Positions 45,401 through 58,741 are shown, numbered from the stretch's first letter. The stretch is DNA of 64,000 nucleotides from Rhyzopertha dominica (GCA_025024175.1 QCXZ01000003.1:33194257-33258256); one strand, 5' to 3'. The notes: generated by a model from the letters alone, not told the origin. Translations and numbers: made by a program.

Positions 45401-46354
45401 CAGGGTGTCCCATTTTCGTTGTAATTGTAGGGTATCTCGGTAACTATTAATGTTAGAGCGTTGCGGTTTCGACATTACTGGATTACTTTTTTGTTGTGAG
45501 TTGAGCTGTACCATCGCCATTATTATATCGTCCTTTGTTTTAAAGCCATAACCAAATTTTTTCAGTTCTCAATATCTTAATTGGCTATGTAGATACATAA
45601 AAACTGTTCTATAGATATGTTTATTATAAATCCACGGGCGTACTCAAAAATTTTTTAGGGGGTCACATTTTAGAGATATAGCACAAACTTGCATTTTTTT
45701 AAATGGAAACCATAGTTGGCTTTGCTATGGTTGAAAAGATCTAGTTTTTATGATTAAGAAAATGTATACATTGTTAGATTTATTTTTGTTAATTTTGGTA
45801 TTATTCTAATTTTTGTAATAATTTTATATGATTTTCCGTTTTTTTTTGTCGAAGTGGATGTAAATAATTGACGATAAACAGCGCATAGGTACTTATCTTC
45901 AAATAAGCAATCATTTTCATTAGTTACATGGCCTCCTAGATAACCAATAAAAAAACTGCATGAGCGCTTTTAGAAGTGTTATGTATGTATTCAAATATGC
46001 ATTATTATTTTTAATGGATTGAAATTTTTACTTAATAATATAAATTATAATGTGGTTTGGGTTATATCTCTAAAAATTCTGAGTACGCCACTGCATTTAG
46101 AATAAAAATATCTGTAAAAATAGTCTTTACAGTTTTTTTTTTGTATCTACATAGCTGATCGAGATATTGAGAACTGAAGAAATGTTACATTTTTCAAAAG
46201 TTGGCCATGGCTTTAAAACAAAAGACGATACAATAATGGCGACGGTATATCTCAACTCACAACAAAAAGTAATCCAGTAATGTCGAAACCGCAACGCTCT
46301 AGCATTAATAGTTACCGAGATACCTTACAATTACAACGAAAATGGGACACCCTG
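45401..46354. mobile_element. Fold-back TIR element (954 bp) with TA duplication
   Basis: Begins CAGGGTGTCCCATTTTCG and ends with its complement CGAAAATGGGACACCCTG, flanked by TA at 45399-45400 and 46355-46356. Inverted arms extend about 210 bp (about 45401-45613 and 46130-46354) at high identity, and a second inverted block continues inward (GGCGTACTCA near 45650 with TGAGTACGCC near 46085). Nearly the whole element can fold on itself. No ORF. TA duplication and CAGGGTGTCC ends suggest a Tc1/mariner-like non-autonomous element. Confidence 0.8.
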
Positions 46355-46485
46355 TACATAATACATTATTCATTATATCACTTTTCGTTATAGAGTTTTT
46401 TTTCCAAATTCGACATGAAGATTTTAGCTAAGATTGGAGACAAGGCAAACTTATTGTCAGTCCTTCGGTTTACTTATAGTATATG

Positions 46486-46512
46486 CATGGCCACCTTTAA
46501 GAGGTGGCCATG
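46486..46512. repeat. Perfect 11 bp hairpin
   Basis: CATGGCCACCT, loop TTAAG, AGGTGGCCATG. Unusually GC-rich and perfect for this AT-rich surrounding. It is not followed by a T-run, so it does not look like a simple terminator. Confidence 0.6.
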
Positions 46513-46519
46513 GTATATG

Positions 46520-48250
46520 TCATAAATGTAACTTGGGAGGTCTTCTAGTTAACAGTAAGCCGAAATATAATACTTTAAAAAAAGCGATATTTACCAATTA
46601 AAATGCATGCAGTGTTTGTATACATGGGAGTCATTAAGAATATAATTAAGGAACGCGTTAGAAATAAGTATATAATCAAATAAAAGCACAACAGGTCTTA
46701 CTGATCATTGCATTAAAAATAATCATTGCTTAGGTCAAAATAACATCAAAGTCTTAGATGGCAAAGAAAGGGTTAAAATCTGAACCTTTTGGAACGTTTT
46801 TAAATTAAGAAAAAGCACAACATCTGAAAAAGACATTTGGCAAATTGGTAAAAAGAAATTCCTACAATATTCTTTTGATATTGCCTAAATTATGAATTCA
46901 AGCTTCAAGCTTTACAATCCTAATAAGAATTAGGGGCACAAACAAAATTCGGCACATCTGAACTTTGATATTTTAGTACCCTTTGGGAAAAAGATCGCAA
47001 AGATCGTCAGAGTTATCTGATACCTAAATCTCGTGAAACAAAGCACATAAAAAACAATCAGCTTGTTTCTAAGCTATCAAATTAATTTAGAAAGTTTCAC
47101 AATGAGTGCATCTTTGAAACGATTCAGCCATATATATATATATTTTAAGCATACGTATTACGTATAGCGAATGTATACGAAATTACTTTTACATCAAATT
47201 TAAAAAATACAAAATACTTGAACAGGTGGCATAGAATTCATTTACAAATTACAAATGTTATCCTAAAGAAAGCATTTTAATGTTTTTTTCTTGTGTAAAT
47301 TATATACTTACATGATGTAGCTATTTAAAACCCATAGGTTTAATCCTTTACATCTGTTTTATGACAGCTTCGTCGAATGACCTACCTATATAATTGGTAG
47401 TAGTAGTAGTAATACCAAATTGCGACGATTTATTTAAGACGAATAAGAATTATTTTGATCAAATAAATTATTTGTTTATATACATATATACGCAATAAAA
47501 CATTTATTATTGGTATTAAGAAATATTTTTTCTTGATTTATTTTACCTGAAACGAGTGAAAAGCATGCAGATTTAATGACTTATGTTTAGAATGAGCAGT
47601 AGGTACTGTTAATTGCTTCAAATAAGTCAAAACAAAAACAGTTTTTTAATGCCGCCTTATTAATAAAGAAAGATAATCACATTTAATGAAAAAAATGTTT
47701 TATTTCAAAATAAATATTTATTTATTTTTCTTACAATAGTAACTAACTAAACTGTGATAAACTAACATATAGTTTTCCGTTACTCATTATATGTACAATA
47801 GTGAATTTAGGTGAATGCAAGTAAATGATCATAATGATCATATTCTATACACTATAACGTTTTAAATGTAAATTAAAATATACTGTACCGATCGCTAAGG
47901 ATTAAAAAGCAGTTACACATAGAGAGTAACATAAGTATTTAGTAGTATGCTGTATTGGTTTTTCTTTCCGTCATAATAATAATAATAATAATAATAATTG
48001 TGTTATATCTTAGAATCTAGATTAGTCACCATTATTATTGCACTAAACCAGTCTTCGTTTTACTGGCAAGTAAATGTACGGAAAATGTACGTATTGCTCC
48101 AACCCACAGCTCTTCTAGAAAAATTTCAAATCTATACCAGTGTTGCAAAACAAGTAATGACGTACACAAACCACAAAACTATACAATACACTACCCTTCA
48201 TGTGGGAATCGCGAATATTATTGATTTAAACAAGGTTACTCCTGTAGTAA
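46520..48250. other. AT-rich DNA; inverted-repeat right arm and (ATA)n tract
   Basis: Contains the right arm 47044-47128 of the inverted repeat that starts at 44822, and an (ATA)n microsatellite at about 47974-47998. The 87-codon ORF at 47998-48261 has no recognised motif. Confidence 0.4.
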
Positions 48251-48255
48251 AAAAA

Positions 48256-49994
48256 TTATAGCGTAATTATTTTATTAAATCAAATAAACATTTTTGAGTA
48301 TGTAATATATTTTATTTGGAATCAACACACTATGAATTATAATGAGTCTCGATTCGGATGATGGTCTCATACTTTTCATTAATTTTAATCCTGTTACGTA
48401 TATATACAAAATTTGTATTTGAAACTACTACTATTTTCCCTAATTCGTTCTCTATGTGTAAATTACTACAAAATTTTATGTGCTTAAGTATACAACGACG
48501 GTTGAATTCTCACCCCAGATCGAAATCACTCTCGCACCGATTCGATGCAGATTAATTAATCCTGTCGGTAAAAGTGTGCCCAGTGTGATTGTTTTGGGGC
48601 TGTATTGTGAACGTAAACAACAAAGACATGAAATGCATGAGCACAGCGGGCTTTTNGCGAGAACGAGTCGCAATAACAATCATAGCCCGCGGACTAATCA
48701 GGGGGAGGTTTGCAGAACCCTGTAGCAGTCGTGTAATGCATAAAAAATTAATANACGCACATCTTATAAGTCCTAACCACGCTCCTTCCAATCAACGGAT
48801 TACTTTAATGTTATTATTGTATGCCAATGGTGATGCACAGAGGTATTTACATTCCGATACAAAATTGAGCGCACGCACTTAATATTTACAATGGCTTATT
48901 TATTTGAGATGAGCGACTTTTACTTTCCTTTAAAAATGGTTTGAATGATTAGAAGCCTTAAAACTATTAACTGATTAGAAGCCTTAAAACTATTAACTGT
49001 TATATTGTTTCACCAAAATTTGCCTTCTAACGCTAACCACTCGTTAGTAGCATTCAGTGACGTGCAAGAATTACTAAAATATTAAATGAAGTCAATTATG
49101 TTTTACGTACATCAAATCAACAATAAATTATAGCGTAATTATTTTATTAAATCAAATAAACATTTTGAGTTATGTAATATATTTTATTTGGAACCAACAC
49201 ACTATGAATTATAATGAGTCTCGGATGATGGTCTCATACTTTTCATTAATTTTAATCCTATTACGTATATATACAAAATTTGTATTTGAAACTACTACTA
49301 TTTTCCCTAATTCGTTCTCTATGTGTAAATTTACTTACAAAATTTTATGTGCTTTAAGTATACAACGACGGTTTGAATTCTCAACCCCAGATCCGAAATC
49401 ACTCTCGCCGAACCGATTTCCGATGCAGAGTAATTAATCCTGTCCGGTAAAAGTGTGCCCAGTGTAGATTGTTTTGGGGCTGTATTGTGAACGTAAACAA
49501 CAAAGACATGAAATGCATGAGCACAGCGGGCTTGTTAGCGAGAACGAGTCGCAATAACAATCATAGCCGCGGACTAATCAGGGGGAGGTGTTGCAGAACC
49601 CGTGTAGCAGTCGTGTAATGCCATAAAAAATTAATTAAACGCAAATTCCTATAAGTCCCTAACCACCGCCTCCTTCCAATCAACGGATTTACTTTAATGT
49701 TATTTATTGTATGCCAATGGTGATGCACAGAGGTATTTACATTCCCGATACAAAAATTTGAGCGCACCGCACTTAATATTTACAAATGGCTTATTTATTT
49801 GAGATGAGCGACTTTTACTTTCCTTTAAAAATGTTTGAATTGATTAGAAGCCTTAAAACTATTAACTGTTATATTGTTTCACCAAAATTTGCCTTCTAAC
49901 GCTAACCACTCGTTAGTAGCATTCAGTGACGTGCAAGAATTACTAAAAATATTAAATGAAGTCAAATTATGTTTTACGTACATCAAATCAACAA
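48256..49994. repeat. Tandem duplication, two ~870 bp copies
   Basis: Copy one 48256-49126 and copy two 49128-49994 start with the same TTATAGCGTAATTATTTT and end with the same CATCAAATCAACAA. Substitutions are few, but single-base indels are many (for example GGTTGAATTC against GGTTTGAATTC). Copy one holds two N calls and an extra tandem 26 bp unit (GATTAGAAGCC...ATTAACT twice, near 48945-48998). Short overlapping ORFs on both strands are unstable between the copies. No identity found for the repeated sequence. Confidence 0.85.
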
Positions 49995-50260
49995 TTTACG
50001 TTCCTAGATATAGATTCTACTCAAGCGATAATATATTGTAATTACAGTATATTTAAATATTAATTGATTTAGAACCTAAAGCCATTAAAGATCATCTTGG
50101 CGTTCTGAAGTTCTTATTCGTCTACGCCATATGCCTTCGGGTTCGGTCTTATTGTGGACCACGGCGCTCGACAACAATTGCACTACGGTGTTTAGATTCT
50201 TGTTAGTTTTAGTCGCTGTTTATCAAACTCGCTAATTATTATCAGTCCAAGCATACTAAC

Positions 50261-50328
50261 ATGTCAAAGTTTTTCGAAAAGCCACTGAGCAGCCAGCCAC
50301 AAAGTCTAGCTTTCGACAAAAACAGGTA
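50261..50328 (+). CDS. Candidate first coding exon or micro-ORF, 22 codons
   Basis: ATG frame MSKFFEKPLSSQPQSLAFDK ends at AACAG|GTAAAA, a reasonable splice donor whose GT lies in the stop-adjacent AGG TAA. Upstream sequence (50100-50260) is less AT-rich than the surroundings. No homology recognised; exon status is inference. Confidence 0.2.
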
Positions 50329-50329
50329 A

Positions 50330-53300
50330 AAAAATACCACACTAAAACCAGGGTTTTGATAAAGTTGAAAAACTGATAGATTTTTTTGTCTGAGCAAAAA
50401 CAAAACGTGTGTACCAAANTTTTTATAAATAAAAAAGCATTAATAGTTGTTCTTAATTATATGTCAGCNAACATACGTTCTTAAGAAAATTTCGTCAAAT
50501 CGAAAAAGACCACTTTGTTCATTCAGGTACCTACGGTACAGTAAATAACCTTAGAGTATATACTAATATACTGACTACAATAAATAAAAACATGAGAATT
50601 GTTGAAACGTAAGGTTTCAATAAAACAAAATTATCTAAATTAACCAAGATATATTTGATTAAAGTGATTTTATTATATTCAGTTAATATCATCATAGGAA
50701 GTGAGAAATTGCCGTGCATTCTTGCATTCTTAGAGTCTTACTAGACGTGGATAGAACGCCATCGTCTCTTTTTTATTATAAACGACGAACAGTTTCTTTC
50801 ATGCCATCCCTTTATTAATGTAGTTCATTTGAACTCACATACTTGATAAACCTTTCTATACCTTTAACAATAGTTGGGTCTTTATTGTAACCCAAAACGA
50901 CAAATATAAATAGATAGCGAGCTATCTGCCCATAACTTTAACTTCGCATATGAAGCACCCTTTCTACGCTGTTTCACGCAACCGGAGCACAAGTCAGAAT
51001 TGACTTTTCTTGTAGGCATAGCCACAAAAGTGAGATTAATTTCGCGTCATATAAATCTTAATGCACCACAATGCACATATTAACATGGATTTTGCGAGGA
51101 TATGCGGTGAACATAATAACCAAGGGCTCGACTATTGTTCGCTCAAGAGGTGTTGTGACGTTCGGAAAGGGGGATCCCTACAATTACCGAGGCATCATTG
51201 AGCCGATCTGTATTGATATATCGGAAGTATCGGTGGGTATTAGTGGCCCGTTGCATAGGTAGGGCTCTTTATTGCGTGAATACTTTTGTAAGGACCGATT
51301 TACAAATGTCAATAACTATTGACGTGTATATTTTCTGGACAATCGCATTATTTATTTCCATTACCTGCTGTATTAAGGCAATCCGCAATTTCCTATATCT
51401 TCAGTACTATACAATTTTGTGTCTGCTTTTTTAACTTATACATATTGTAAATTATCAGGGCTGATTACCTANAAAATATTACACTTAAAAAATGCATATT
51501 AATAGTAGGTAGGTATATAGGTAAGCCTACCACTTTAACGTACGACTCTCCAAAGATAATTAGCATACATATATATTTACCTTGTGTGTACTATTATTAT
51601 AGCCCAGCTTTTAGATTACTTTAATACATGACGTATTCGCTTGCTATGTTTTAAGAACCTTTAGGAGTCTTTACTGTTATACCCGAAAGCTCAGATATAT
51701 TAATAACAGTAAGAGATTTAAGGTGCGCAGATTCATCCCGCTATTTTACAATTCAAATCTAGGAAGCTCCAACAAAATATTTGTGTACCTATGAACTGAA
51801 ATTGTAATTCATATCGACATATTTAACATTTGTGGTATTTGTCGATATAAAATATATAAATATGATTTAGATGCAAAGAAGCATTTTGCGAACAGAGTAA
51901 CAGACTAAGCTGGGCCCTGAAATCATGATGATTTTTTTCAAGGATTTCAAAAATTGGATGTGATCAATAAAAGCAGTATAATATATTTACATATGCACGA
52001 AATAAGCAATAGTATTCTGCTACATGCTTCTCTTCTGGCCAAAGCACTCCTATGAAGCACACTGATATTACATGTCAATACAGTCAATAATGCAGCTATG
52101 GTTAATCTACCTTTTGTGGCGGCCGGCCTGCAGTACCTTGAAGTATCAAATCAATGGTCAAACCCTTAGGTAAGCAAATTTATGGGCAAATATTATGCAA
52201 CGGCATGTAGCGGAAACTCTCACTATTTGCTCAGATATGCAGAGTGATGTCATGCAAATATATAAGCTTAATATTCACAAAACAGTCAACCGCCAAGGAT
52301 GACACAGAGTTCTGTTTTGAGTTGTTCCAATAAATTCAAAGCTACATAAACCTTCCGTTCAACACATAATTTTTTTGGAGTCAGCCGAGTAACGTTCAAC
52401 ATCAAGCAAAGCAGCTACGAAGATATGGGTAATGATCAACGGTAAAATTACCAAAGACAAAGCCATAAGTCTCATCCATTCACTTACAGTGCAAGAATTT
52501 GATTACTGTCCTTTGCATTTATAAACACTTTAGAACTAAAAATAGCTGGGAATTCCAACGCGGTGTATAAAACGTATACGCTTTAAACAAGGCCCTAGAG
52601 GACTTTATGGAAGCTGTATTGAAATTACATTTTAAACCGTTACTGCTGCTTTTTATTTACTTCTGAATACAGCAAAAAATTATAGTAACGTATATTAACA
52701 TATGTGTATAATTAAGTCGGCAAGTTCACCATCGGCTATAGTGCCTACCAACATTGAAAATAGTTGGATGGTTTGTTCCTTATTATACTATTGGTGCATT
52801 GTTTATGATATATCAGATGACATCGTGTAACGGAAGAAGTTGTCGCTATCCACTTTATCTTTGCAGTTTCGGTTTCGTGTANGAGATACGAAAATAATTT
52901 AGCACCATCTATGACGCGTTCTCATTTCCAACATTAGATATTATGTACCTGGTAAAATAAAAATATGCCCAGAAATGCACAACACTTGATGTTTCATCCA
53001 AATAAAATAGAACTGAAATACTTCCTAATTTGAAAGCTGTTTATATACTAATGGGTATGTATACGCTTCAAAACTTTTACTTGTAGCAGCCGCTGATAAG
53101 TTTTAGATGGTAGATAAACTTATAATCGACGTTAATAAAAAAACGGGCCNAGTAAGCCGGGGATGGTTTTTGTTGCCGTGAACGTACTTCGTAGACCAGT
53201 GCAGCAAACTGAACTGCTACAACTGTCAATGTCAAACAACTTCGTTTGCAATTTGTACTGACGTTGTGGTTATCCATATGGTACTCCGCGAACAGATAAC

Positions 53301-54420
53301 AGTGCTAGCGTGTTGTTAATCATATCAGTGCAATGAACTACGAATACGTTCAAATGTGCATCCAAATTATACGAACTAATTTACACGACGCGTTAGAAAG
53401 AGAAAATCCTTTCTTTTTATGACCGTCCTTTACATACAACGCGTTCGCTACCACTCTGTAAATTTCGATATAGATACTTATATGCTTAACCAATAAAGAT
53501 ACCAATTGCGCACCCGCTTCACTATTTAAGAAAAAACATTTCCTTACGCTGCAATTTAACAACCCGTTTGTACTGGTTTAAGAAAATTGATTTACAAAAC
53601 ACCAACGCCGAAGCTACAACTAAAAACGAATTGTTAACTGTCGGTGTCAAGGTAGAATATGTGCCAAAACGCTAAAATGCTAACGTAAATAAGCCCTAAA
53701 CCCACGGTATATAACGTACTTAGGTTATAACAGGCGTTCATGAAAACAACGGATCAAGCTAGCCATTGTATCTTTCTCTACCACGAAAGTAGCGTGTGTC
53801 GTGTGAATTTTTCGAACAACTGAATGCCCATTTTTGACGTTTAATCCGTTGACAAGTTTTTGTTTACTACACGCCACTGCCGTTACATGTGCCAATACGG
53901 GCACCATTGATTTTGCGAAAACGTTTACAAATCGTGGAATATGCTATGGATAGCTGCAACGTAAAATTGTAAATAGTGAATAGTAATCGAAACACGTCAC
54001 TGATGGCGCAACCTCAAAGTTTGGTGTAGAAGGGTTAGTGTAAGTACTAACTGGTGATGCACAAACCTATTAACTTTTGTAAGTAAAAATTTAGATGCTG
54101 CCTATTTCTGAAAAAAGAACTGATTGAAATGATACAGCCACATAGCTGCCTTGATGGGGAACTAATCCCTATATAAAAAGAACAACTTTTGAAATAGGTA
54201 TGCTTGAAATTTATGCCTAATTCATTGTGAATTGAGTTATAACCAAATAGTATATGCTCAATGCCTTTATTTTAGTTTTANTGTATGAGGATGTGTATAC
54301 CTGAAGAGCTTCTCCACACCTAGATGCACAATAAATCTTTTATTTTCTTTACCATAAGAAGCAGTCCCTTAAAAGCAACTATTTGCCGCAATGCAATTAA
54401 AAAACCGCTGCAAATTGAAT
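50330..54420. other. AT-rich DNA, no gene recognised
   Basis: Several N calls, ORFs of at most about 78 codons without motifs. A region near 53150-53290 is less AT-rich and open on both strands but unrecognised. Confidence 0.35.
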
Positions 54421-54425
54421 CAATA

Positions 54426-55240
54426 CTTCCACATCCAATTGATAAAATGACATTTACGTTTTTATTTCTTATACTATACGATTAGTAATCAGATTTTGAG
54501 CATTTTGTCTCTCTACACATTTTTTCTAATACAGTCCTCGTGATAGCAAAAATATATAAATTTTAAAATAGGTTTTTCCACATAACTTGAAAATTATTAA
54601 CTTAACAAAAAAATTACAGGAGTGCTTTCTGATCAGAAATTTGATTTTCTATATAATACCAAAATTTTAAAAAATCATACAAGCAGGGACCAAAATAGGT
54701 TTTTTGGAAATATTNCGAAAATGTCAAAATTGAAAATAAATTATCTAAGATGCTTTTTGTGAGTAATGATATTTCCTATCTGATGGCATTTTCCTTTTTG
54801 AATATATTAAGTATATTCGGAGATATTTAGAAAAAACAGTTTTTTAAGTGACGCTTTTTTGCTAATATCTTCTAAACAGTTTTCTGCACCGAAAATTTAT
54901 AAAAGCGAATAATTCTCGCAGTTATACTACTAATCACATACTAAAACGAAAAAAATAAAAAAAAATAAAAATTTGCAAAAAGGGTAGTTACCCCCCAATT
55001 TTGCCCCCTTCCCGATACCGTACTTAGCCCGCAAACAATAGGTCGCTTTGGGTAGTTGAGATTTATACGTTTGCCAAATTTCAAGTTCATATATTAAGTC
55101 TTTCGAAAGTTATCGTGTATACAAACAAAACCACAGACGCACAGACAATTTTTTTGCTCAAATTTTAAAGCGAATGAGCAAATAAAAATTTTTGAAAATT
55201 TTTTCGCGATACAATACTTCCCATCCGTTGGATGTGGAAG
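54426..55240. mobile_element. Non-autonomous TIR element (815 bp) with TA duplication
   Basis: Left end CTTCCACATCCAA and right end TTGGATGTGGAAG are perfectly complementary over 13 bp, flanked by TA (54424-54425 and 55241-55242). The interior is very AT-rich without a coding frame. Next to the right end, ACTTCCCATCCGTTGGATGT forms its own small hairpin. A Tc1/mariner-type MITE is most likely. Confidence 0.65.
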
Positions 55241-55295
55241 TAATAAGCATTAAATATGGTTTCCGTACACTTCATAATTTGTGAATGCTACTGGT

Positions 55296-56616
55296 TAGCG
55301 ATGTCAAACCCGATTACTTTTATGTAATCGCGATTACTCGGTACTGGTATAACTAGTAATCGTTACTTCGTACTCGTTAACGATTACTCAGCGGTAACAC
55401 ATTCGTGTTGCCATTCCAGAATACGGGAGGAGTACGTTACAGTCTTGCACTAATAATCGTTATTCGTAAAGTAACCGTGGTAACGGAAGGTACTGTATTC
55501 CACGCGAACATGTACGATTATTGCAGCTGCGTTTGAAATTTAATAAGTAGGTACCTACTTTAAAACAAAGGCGCATAAAAATTATGAAGTTTTTATGTAA
55601 TTATATATAATTAAAAATAAAAGCAATGAGAAATACATTTTATGTACGATATGTAATGAAATCGGGATGTGTGTTCAGACTAGATAAAGTTTTAGTACGT
55701 AAATTTTAGTAGGTACACTTTTTTGTGCAAAAATAGCCAAAGAAGTACAACGGCAAATGTAAGTAATATTGTTAGAGTAAAAATGAAAGGTAGGTATATA
55801 TGCAAAAATATGCACATAAAATGGTTCACTCATTTTTTTCTTTCGATGTAATTATAGAAACAGCGTTATTACATCAGTAATTGATATTGGATTTCCTACA
55901 TTATTCTTATTATAACTATTATTTTGCCGTCAACAAGATTAATTTTGGTATTAAGGAGATAAAAAAGTTTTATCAAATATATACACATTAAGTAAATGCG
56001 TCAGTAATATCTGGAGTATTTTTCGTTAGTGGTATTCTTGTATTTAAAAGAAAAAACAAACATTAAGGATACCACAAACTAAATTATTGTATGCGTTTAG
56101 TAAGGCACTAACAATATTTATTATATTAATTATTATTTTTTGTGTAGGTAGTAAGATTTTGTCAGACGGTTTCACTTTTACTGTAACAGAAGCAGAGCAA
56201 ATAATTATTAAATGCTGATGGAAAAACAAAATTAACAACATTCACCTGCACCATAATATTTTTAAACTTATTTCTCAACGCGACCTTTAGAATCTTTATT
56301 TTGTAAGCTAAAAGACTAAACACCTACTTTTCCCCGCCTTTAACTACCTTCTACTTTATCTACAATCGATCCACGTATCTTACTTCAGTCGTTACCTATC
56401 GAATCCGAACCGACTCTTTCCTTACTCGTTATTCGTCGTAGTCGTTACTCGCTATCGCATGACTGTGCTGTGCTGCGGCACTGCAGAATATCGGTATACG
56501 AGCAGTAATCGTAGTAATCGTGTAACGACTACTGTTCACAATTGGTAATCGATTACTTCGATTCTTGTGAAGTAACGATTACTGAGTAACGAATCATTAC
56601 AATATTGACAACACTA
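55296..56616. mobile_element. hAT element (1321 bp) with perfect 8 bp TSD
   Basis: Ends TAGCGATGTCAA and, in reverse complement, TAGTGTTGTCAA; flanked by identical CTACTGGT at 55288-55295 and 56617-56624. Both subterminal regions are filled with direct and inverted copies of GTAATCGTTACT-like units, the sort of array a hAT transposase binds. No transposase frame is visible, so it is non-autonomous. Confidence 0.85.
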
Positions 56617-56671
56617 CTACTGGTCATATAAAATTTTCCATAGCTTTCACACCGCATCAATTTTATTGCAG

Positions 56672-56754
56672 CCTACGAAATCACCGGCATTTTACGTCGA
56701 AAGCAAGCGACGCATCGAATATTTCCGCGAAATGCTTGTCGTGCTTTTGGCGAC
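56672..56754 (+). CDS. Candidate internal exon, 83 bp
   Basis: A GC-richer, codon-biased frame preceded by a good acceptor (AATTTTATTGCAG) and followed by a weak donor (GGCGAC|GTAACC). In frame it reads SPAFYVESKRRIEYFREMLV. Other frames are also open here for some distance, which weakens the case. No family recognised. It lies in the gap between two hAT elements, in a stretch free of recognised repeats. Confidence 0.3.
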
Positions 56755-57654
56755 GTAACCGGCGTTGCAGGCAAAATTATCCTAAATAAGGCTCGATTTA
56801 ATTGGAAACGGTGTTATCACGAGTTAACATAGCACTTAAGGAATGCGTGTGCTTCAGCGTGGCGATGTGGTGGAAAGCAAGTAACAGGCTTTGTGAAATT
56901 TTTATACGAAAGGTAAAAGTATGAGAATTACGGCTATGATGCTGGGGTGAGCACTTTATTATAAATTCTTACGATAAATGTTTTTCATGTCTCCTAAGCT
57001 AAACGATTGCGGTGAATTCTATAGAAAATTACAGTGTACAATTCTACATATATAAGGCAATAAAATAAGTCGAGAATGTAGAATGCAGATATGGAATACT
57101 TGAAATNTGAAGTCGATAAGTTAAAAATACTAAATCCTCAGTTCAGTCGTAATAAAAGTGTGGTTTTTTGCTTTAATCTTACAAAAAAAACTGTTATAGA
57201 ATGATTTAGAAGGTCAGTGTCAAAAGATTGTCGATTTTAAAATATAACATATTCCTGTTGTTGAAATAAAGAAATCCGTGATATACACTTTACCGTTTGC
57301 AAGGTCGACTAATAAAATCATTATCATGTCTAATGTTGAAAGAATTTAGTTTTATTTGCAGTTTTGTTAATTATAAAATCGCAGCTGAATAAAACAGGAA
57401 CAGTTTTAGCAGCGGCTCCTAATTATGGAATTAGGGCTGGGAACAAATATTATCGATATATCGATCACTACCCTCATCACTACCGGTAAGCGATGTATTA
57501 ATAATTGTAGATCAGCACATTGTACAAATCTGCGTGCATGCATCCACAAGTTCAGTTGTGACAAATATGTGATTTTTTTTTAATGGCATGTTTGAGAAAA
57601 GGCTAAATTTATAGAAAAAGTCTCAGTCAGTTATTAAATATTTATTTTTGAACA

Positions 57655-58434
57655 GTAACCAGGCAATGAAATTTTTGCGGATATGGTGAAAACCTCAGGT
57701 GATCAACGTCCTTCGTATACCACTATTAAAAACTGGGGTTGCGGTGTTTAAAAGGGAAAGATCAAATGTAAAAGGTGGGCACCGCCCAGGAAGACCAATA
57801 TCTGACCACTCCGGATGATATTAATTCTATCCATGATATGATTTTTAACAAGATCGACGAAATGGGCTCACACGAATAGCAGAAACATTGCACAATACCT
57901 AGGAACGTGTGTTTCAGATTGTTCACCACGATTTGGGACTGAGAAGGGTTTCAGTCTAATGGATTCCGAAATGCTTAAACGCTTGAACGCGCGTTCCCGT
58001 GACAACGTCGAAATAAATGTGGCGTCGTTTTGAAGATTACTGAAACTTTTGGATCGTATTGTCACTATGGACGAAGCATGGATCCATCACTATGACCGAG
58101 ATACTAAAGAACAATCCAAACAATGGAAGCATTCCGGGTCTCCACGACCGTTTCAGTTTTCTTTGGCAAAGATTGGATAATTCTGTTATATCTGTTGGAA
58201 CGAAGTGGGATTGTCGCGGTAGGATATTATTCTAAATTACTAACTAAATTGCGCGAAATCATTGTGGAACAACGATACGGAAAGTCTGCCAAGGGTATAC
58301 TTACAATATATTGCCCCTGTCCACAAGCGTTGATTACATTGCAAAAAATTGTTAAAATTGGTTTTGATTTTATTATCACCTGATTTAGCACTATCAGACT
58401 ATTATTTATTCCCAAAGCTCAATCAACAAATTAA
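57655..58434 (+). pseudogene. Mariner transposase, dead copy
   Basis: In order and in several frames: EIFADMVKTSGDQRPSYTTI (HTH region), FKRERSNVKGGHRPGRPISD linker, RRNGLTRIAETL and VHHDLGLRR (second HTH), IVTMDEAWIHHYDRDTKEQS (first catalytic Asp), YIAPVHKR where DNAPVHK is expected (second Asp lost), and PDLALSDYYLFPKL (third Asp kept). Multiple stops and frameshifts, plus a deletion before the second Asp. SETMAR/mariner type. Terminal repeats not identified. Confidence 0.8.
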
Positions 58435-58741
58435 ATAATAAATGCATATGTGCGGTTGCGAAATGGTCAGCAGACCAAGATAAAGAACTTTTATCTAAGA
58501 GTTTAGAATTACTCTATTAACTTTCTGCTACAAGTCACTTGGGTCCCTTTGGCGCGGTTGCTTTGTCATCATGTCAGTGTAATGCTGACAGATGACATTG
58601 CCATCTAATTCCTTATTTAGTCTTAAATGATATTATGTTGAACAAACTTTAATGTTATTTTAAAATANTGTGGCATTTTATATCGTGCAAATGCGTCCCG
58701 TAGATCCTAGATCACGAGCAGACAGATTCTACGCCAGGAAT

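Noticed and set aside
48476..48882. Four overlapping ORFs of 67-97 codons in the tandem duplication
   Set aside because: They run through N calls and the frames are not kept in the second copy.
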